A stretch of DNA of 64,000 bases. Origin: Cercis canadensis (lineage: Eukaryota; Streptophyta; Magnoliopsida; Fabales; Fabaceae). The translations under genes were made by a program, and so were the position numbers. The notes beneath the pieces were generated by a model. The model had not been told where the DNA came from. It searched no databases and saw nothing but the letters and a program-made list of their open reading frames with translations. Location of the stretch: contig QAOA01001470.1 of NCBI GenBank assembly GCA_003255065.1, forward strand, positions 81,022 through 145,021. The letters run 5' to 3'. Shown here in pieces: positions 58,264-64,000 of the stretch. Position 1 is the first letter of the stretch, and every line of letters starts with the position of its first letter.

Positions 58264-58424
58264 TGTTAGAATATTAGTTATAAATACTATAGTTATTATA
58301 GCATATATTTAGGCTTGTAATTAGCTTATGATTAGGCCCAAGATTAGGCCCATTATTGCTGTACAGTTAATATAAATAATAGCTGTGAGGAGCTAGTCTC
58401 ACAACCTTTTCCACAAATCTCACA
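58264..58424 (+). repeat. 5' LTR of copia 3
   Basis: 161 bp, nearly identical to 62728-62886. Confidence 0.93.
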
Positions 58425-58436
58425 TGGTATCAGAGC
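58425..58436 (+). other. primer-binding site (tRNA-iMet) of copia 3
   Basis: TGGTATCAGAGC, directly following the 5' LTR. Confidence 0.93.
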
Positions 58437-58884
58437 AATTTTATTGAGAAAAACCTCTCCATTCCCGCTGTGAATTTTTCCAGTGGTGTTTTTCCCCCTC
58501 CCTGCTGTGTTCTTACTCTAGCAGTTTCTAATACTAGGTTTTAGTGGCTGTGTCTCTATCCAGCCAGCCTAGGACTCGAGCTTCACAATTCTAACCCCAC
58601 AGTCAACCTCAAAACCCTCCAACCGGCTGTTCCCCGGAAACCGGCGCGCCAGCCACCGCTGCACGTGCCCACACGCGCCGCTTCAGTCTCAGTGCGTGAC
58701 GCCCATGCGCCGCCAGCTTCTTCCACACGTGGAGGCGCGTGTCTTCTCTAATCGCCGTGAAACTTTCCAGATCTCCCCTCTGACTTATTTCCAACCTATT
58801 CCTGCCCTTACTTTGGTGTTATTTGACCTAGACAACATCATAACAGTTCTGTTCCTCTTTATTAACGGTTAGTAACATATCCAA

Positions 58885-59730
58885 ATGGCTTCTTCAGACA
58901 AGGAAACTTCTGGTCACCATTCATTCCTTACTTTTTCTTCTACTCCAACGATCTGTGCTGAAAAATTAACTGGTTCTGGCAACTATATGACTTGGTCAGC
59001 CTTTGTGGAATTGTGGTTTTTAGGTCAGGGCCATGAGGAACACTTAGTAAAACAAATTAAAGACATCCCCTGCGAAAGATCAGCGTAAGTGTAAGCAAGC
59101 TGATGCTTATCTATGTAATGTTCTTTGGTAGTGTATTGATCGTGCTCTTGTTGGCCAATATCGACCTTATCGTACTTGCTATGAGGTTTGGCAGAAGGCC
59201 AAGAAACTCTACTCAAACGATATAAATCGTTTGTATATTATTGTCTCTCAGATGAAAACAATTAAGAAACAAGATTTGGATATGCAAACTTATCTGGGGC
59301 AGATCGAGACTTTTCAACAGGAATTTAATGAGATGATGTCATTCTCAACTGATGTTGCTCAACAAGAGGAACATCGTGGCAAATTCTTCATGGTCCTTGC
59401 ACTTGCCGACTTGTCCTCTGAATTGGATTTGGTCCATAATCAAATTCTGGCTAACCCTAAGGTTCCTACTATAGACACGACGTTTGAGTAGTTAATCCGT
59501 ATTTCCGCACCTACAAGTATCTCTGTTTCGACTACCCCAACTGATTCTACTATTCTAGCCTCTCACGTGACCCATCGAGAGGATGGTAAGGGAGGACATG
59601 GTGATCAGCGAGCTCGAAATAGAGATCGCCCTCGGTGTACTCACTATCATAAAATTGGCCATACAGTGGATCACTACTTTCTTCTTCATGGTCGACCTTC
59701 TAAGATTGCTAATGTTGCATAGTATGATTC
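58885..59730 (+). pseudogene. copia 3 gag, broken
   Basis: Starts MASSDKETSGHHSFLTFSST, with the copia gag signature LTGSGNYMTWS. After stops the UBN2-like core continues: YRTCYEVWQKAKKLYSNDIN and QDLDMQTYLGQIETFQQEFN. The zinc knuckle near 59635 (THYHKIGHTVDHYF) has lost two of its Cys ligands. Confidence 0.88.
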
Positions 59731-59759
59731 CTCCTTTGGCACTCCATCTAGCACTGTAT

Positions 59760-61160
59760 CCATCTATGCTGCTGATTACAATGAGTTCCTAAGACTCCAA
59801 GAGAACAAGCAGTTCACCTCCATAGCCTCTATTGCTCAAACTGGTAATCCTATTGCATGCATCTCTCAATCATCCTCTCTTGGACCTTGGGTCCTTGATT
59901 CTGGTACTTCTGATCACAAGTCTAGTAACAAGAATTTATTTTCTCATATCACTTATTCTAATTCATTATCCACTGTTACCTTAGCTGATGACTCACAAAC
60001 TAAAGTCAAAGGCATTGGACAAGCCAAACCCTTGCCCTCCCTATCTTTAAATTTTGTTCTCTTTGTGCCTGGATGTCCATTTAATTTGATTTCTGTCAGC
60101 AAATTAACCCAAACCCTACCTTATTTTGTTACCTTTGTAGCTAATTCAGTTCTTGTGCAGAAGCGGAACACTGGGAGGATGTAGGGCATGAGTCCCGTGG
60201 GCTATACTACCTCACCCCACCACCATCTCCTGTGGCTTGTATTGTTGTTGATTCACCTGAACTTTTTCATCGTTGTTTGGGACATCCTAGCTTACAAAAA
60301 CTACAAAAGATAGTGCCGAGTCTCTCTAGTGTCTCTTCTTTAAAATGTGAGTCTTGTCAATTAGGAAAACATGTTTGTAGTTCTTTTCCTAGTCATGTCA
60401 ATAAACAAGCCGAGTCTCCGTTTTCACTTGTTCATTCTGATGTATGAGGTCCTAGTCGTGTCAACTCAACTCTGGGTTTTCAATACTTTGTTACCTTTGT
60501 TGATAATTTTTTCCGATGTACTTGTTTATTTTTAATAAAAAATTGTTTAGAACTATCCTATATTTTTCAAACTTTTTGCTTAGAAATTAAAACTAAATTT
60601 GGAATCACCATTCGCACCTTCCAGAGTGATAATGCTCGAGAATATTTTTCTACTCCCTTACAATCTTTTATGACTTCTCAGGGCATTCTCCATCAATCTT
60701 CTTGTGCTCATACTCCTTAACAAAATGGAATGGCTGAGCGGAAAAATAGACACCCGATTGAGACTGCCCGTACTCTCCTCATTCATAATAATGTTCCGCT
60801 GTGTTTTTGGAGAGACGCGGTTATCACTGCATGTTATTTGATTAATCGTATGCCATCCTCCATTTTACAAAATCAGGTGTCTCATTCTCTTTTATTTCTC
60901 AATCAGCTACTCTACTCTCTTCCTCTTTGTGTCTTCGGTTGCACATGTTTTGTTCATGATCTCACTCCAAGAAAAGATAAGTTACATGTAAAATCTCTCA
61001 AATGTGTCTTCTTGGATCATTCCTATTTGCAAAAGGGTTACCATTGTTTCTCTCCTGACCTCAAACGTTATATAGTTTCCCCGGATGTCACCTTCTTTGA
61101 GACAACCTCATTCTTTCCCTTTTTAGGGCATCCTGATTGTTCTATTGTTACTCAGGTTCT
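59760..61160 (+). pseudogene. copia 3 protease and integrase, broken
   Basis: Protease motif WVLDSGTSDHKSSNKNLFSH (59888). GAG-pre-integrase zinc-binding motif ELFHRCLGHPSLQKLQKIV (60259-60315), with CESCQLGKH downstream. Integrase core FVDNFFRCTCLFLIKN and FQSDNAREYFSTPLQSFMTS, then a stop replacing a residue just before QNGMAERKNRH (60721). Domain order is that of Ty1/copia. Confidence 0.88.
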
Positions 61161-62720
61161 CCCTATTTCATGTACTAGTCCTATTCCACAGGCTGTTTCT
61201 TCCAATGACTCCAGTGGTCCTATAGAGGACTCGGCACCTCCTTTCCTCACCTACCATTGTCGGCTTCGACCTGAACCTGTTAAGAACCCTACCATTGTGT
61301 CACCTGTCATTGAGCCTGTTGAAAATCCTACCATTATGCCACCTGTCACTGAGCCTGTTGAAAACCCTACCACCAATGACAATCCTACTACTATCCCATT
61401 GGACTCATCTCCTACTCCGGTTACTTCTCCAATTACGGTCCCTGACTTGGACCATTCCATTGCTGAACGCAAAAGTATTTGTGCTACTCGCAACCCTTAC
61501 CCCATTTATAATTTTGTGAGCTATCACCGTTTGTCTCCACAATATTCTGCTTTTGTGTTGTCTTTATCTCCTGTTTCTATTCCTAAAAATACAGGTGAAG
61601 CACTTTCTGTCACCAATCTCTCTATGGACTTAAACAATCTCCACGGGCTTGGTTTGGGAGATTTAGTTCAGTTGTCCAACAATTTGGTATGACTTGGAGT
61701 GAGGCCAATCATTCAGTCTTTTACTTTCACTCATCCCCTAACCAATGCATTTATTTGGTTGTCTATATGGATGACATTGTGATTACAGGGAATGATCAAG
61801 AGGGCATACAGAAACTCAAGCAACATCTATTCCAGCACTTTTAGACAAAAGATTTGGGCAAACTCAAGTACTTTCTGAGAATAGAAGTTGCTCAATCCCA
61901 AAAGGGTGTTGCCATCTCACAACGAAAATATGCCTTGGAGATATTGAAAGAAACAAGCATGTCAAACTGCAAACCTGTGGATACTCCAATGGATCCAAAT
62001 CTCAAGCTCTTACCTAATCAGGGGGAGCCCTTATCAGATCCTAATAGATACCGGAGACTTGTTGGGAAACTCAACTACCTCACAGTGACACGTCTTGATA
62101 TTGCCTTCCCAATGAGTGTACTCAGTCAATTTCTAAGTGCTCCGTGTGACAGTCATTGGGATGCAGTAGTTCGTATCTTAAAATACATTAAGAAGGCACC
62201 AGGTAAAGGCCTATTGTATGAAAGTAGAGGACATACTCAGGTGGTTGGCTATTCAGATGTTGACTGGGCAGACTGTCCATACAATAGACGCTCAACCACT
62301 GGATATTGTGTATTTGTTGGGGGCAATCTAGTGTCATGGAAGAGCAAGAAACAATCAGTTGTTGCTCTATCCACGGCTGAGGCAGAATACCGAGCCATGG
62401 CTAAAGCAACTTGTGAACTCATATGGCTGAAACAATTACTTCAGGAGTTAAAATTCATGAAGCTTTAACAAATGAGACTAATATGTGATAACCAAGCAGC
62501 TCTCCACATTGCCTCTAATCCAGTCTTCCATAAAAGGACCAAACATATAGAGATTGACTATCATTTTATTAGACAGAAAATCCTTTCAGGGAATATTGCA
62601 ACTAGTTTTGTTAGATCATATGACCAGCTAGCAAATATATTTACTAAGTCTCTCGGAGGCTCTTGGGTTAACTACATTTGTAACAAGCTTGGAACATATA
62701 ATATGTATGCTCCAGCTTGA
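61161..62720 (+). pseudogene. copia 3 RT-RNase H, with internal RT deletion
   Basis: The linker (PVTEPVEN... repeats) runs to 'TGEALS' near 61602. The frame then jumps to sequence after the RT fingers and palm start (GLKQSPRAW-type region, frameshifted, about 61640). About 450 bp of RT is missing, including its first catalytic Asp region; VYMDDIVITGNDQ is kept (61763-61801). The RNase H part reads GYSDVDWADCPYNRRSTTGY and LVSWKSKKQSVVALSTAEAE, and the C-terminal [13 protein letters not shown] (62541-62579) follows a stop near 62466. Confidence 0.88.
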
Positions 62721-62727
62721 AAGGGAG

Positions 62728-62886
62728 TGTTAGAATATTAGCTGTAAATACTATAGTTATTATAGCATATATTTAGGCCTGTAATTAGCTTATGATTAGG
62801 CCCAAGATTAGGCCTATTATTGTTGTACAGTTAATATAAATAATAGCTGTGAGGAGCTAGTCTCAACCTTTTCCACTAATCTCACA
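62728..62886 (+). repeat. 3' LTR of copia 3
   Basis: 159 bp; a few substitutions and a 2-4 bp indel relative to the 5' LTR. Confidence 0.93.
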
Positions 62887-62891
62887 AACAA

Positions 62892-64000
62892 GAAATCCTC
62901 AAATTTATCATGCATAAGTATTTGACAGTAACTGATTTACCAACTCACACCAATTATGTTCATGATAGAATGTAAGTAAAAAAGCAACACTTATATATGG
63001 GATTGCATTCATATTTTATAGCAAAGACTAATTGCTGAAAATCTATATGAAGGGATTTGAGATATTTAATTAATTCATTAAGTTTCAACATTCAGGAGCT
63101 CTACTCAGGACACAGTTCATATAGTTATTGAGTCCACCATTTCGGTTTGCAAAATCACTATAGAAGAGATTAATGTTTCAAACTCATTTTAAGTCTCAAT
63201 GGTTTAGGCAAAAGAGATTGAGGGCTACAGCATAGTCATTTAACACATTTCTTGGTGGAGTCTTTTCTTCTCCAGGTAGTCCCTGACAGAGTATCTTTTT
63301 AATTCTGGGTCAGGTTTAGTCAGATTTCTAGGAGTTCTGGTAATGATTTCATTCTAGATTATAACAATACTTTTAACATTTATGTTTAGCAATAAGAATT
63401 CAAGCACTCTTATGCTATAGTTACAGTACATGGAAAGAGTCTGATTTCTTTTCTATAAAATTGAACTTTATAGTGATAGTGATTTAATGAAGATTTTTTC
63501 TTCTACATTTTTATTTTTTCCTTTCCATATTGATGAACCGAATTTAAACCATCAAAATATAAATATGCTGAGTAGATTCCCTAGGAAACTTCATAATGGT
63601 ATCCAAAGATTTCTGGAGCACAGTATTAAGAGGAGTTTGGTAGATCAAAAGACAGGTCTGTAACTGCTTAAAATATAAAACTTGTTTGGTAAATCAATAT
63701 AAAAAAATTTAGATGTTTCCAAATTTTACATAGTTTCTCTAAAAGTTGGTTTTAAACTAGTTCTAATATTGAACAATAAATATTATTTGGTAAATCACAA
63801 TTAAAATTTGAAAACATGATCAAATATTAAAAATCAAAATGGAAAGAGAGATGGAGAGAAATAGGAAAACTTCAGTCTGAAATAAAAAGAACACAAAAAT
63901 TTAGGGGAAAAAAAAAAGCAGGTACAAATAAAAATTAATTATGTAAAAGTCAACACTGTATAAGATCATTTTTTAATTAAATTTTGACTCGAAAAATGAT
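62892..64000. other. AT-rich sequence, no feature recognised
   Basis: May be intron or upstream region of the minus-strand gene; I could not find a further exon. Confidence 0.45.

Larger units (their letters stand above)
58264..62886 (+). mobile_element. Ty1/copia retrotransposon 3, short LTRs, TSD
   Basis: LTRs of 161 bp (58264-58424) and 159 bp (62728-62886), starting TGTTAGAATATTAG and ending CTCACA, bounded by a perfect target duplication AACAA (58259-58263 and 62887-62891). A TGGTATCAGAGC primer site lies directly inside the 5' LTR (58425-58436) and a purine tract AAAGGGAG before the 3' LTR. The LTRs are nearly identical, so the insertion is young. ORFs are broken and part of the RT is deleted. 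Confidence 0.95.

Overview
This is a nuclear eudicot plant window, probably from a woody or other repeat-rich dicot; the species cannot be fixed from sequence. It is AT-rich and dominated by plant transposable elements: Ty3/gypsy, Ty1/copia, MULE, hAT, LINE, SINE and foldback elements. Real host genes are few and split by introns. Five places hold one or two N bases, and four of these have the same sequence on both sides, which looks like unmerged contig ends.

Layout. 1-1000: no gene, CA microsatellite. 1000-4533: Athila/Tat-like gypsy remnant (minus). 4534-9117: Mutator-like element with a broken MURA transposase (plus) and a convergent intact GRF zinc-finger ORF (minus). 9240-10226: decayed hAT element. 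10228-11080: second MULE fragment. 11084-13400: Ogre/Tat-type LTR. 13560-15060: dispersed repeat A. 15215-15329: copine/BONZAI exon fragment. 15746-16206: foldback element. 16431-26600: the one complete host gene (plus), an eight-exon TMEM135/Tim17-family membrane protein of about 526 residues with a 5.7 kb fourth intron. 27105-27475: LINE RNase H remnant. 28215-31299: TIR element containing an hAT-like element with a perfect 8-bp target duplication and a possible captured esterase exon. 31690-38291: gypsy element with both LTRs, and a solo LTR inside it. 38894-39558: solo copia LTR. 39900-40092: SINE. 40135-50996: three-level nest (hAT-like element, copia inside it, gypsy inside the copia). 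51480-52900: repeat B, related to A in opposite orientation. 54551-58175: 3' exons of an unidentified conserved host gene (minus). 58264-62886: nearly whole young copia element beside or inside that gene. 62892-64000: nothing recognised.

Only two host genes are supported: the TMEM135-like gene and the minus-strand gene near the right end. They are separated by roughly 28 kb of nested transposons and no functional link between them is visible. Most interesting are the three gypsy LTRs that encode a shared GP(I/M)T-x-(S/A)RAK tail, the MULE with an intact GRF zinc-finger partner ORF, transposon-borne host exon fragments, and the apparent swapped order of the two halves of the TMEM135-like protein relative to animal TMEM135.
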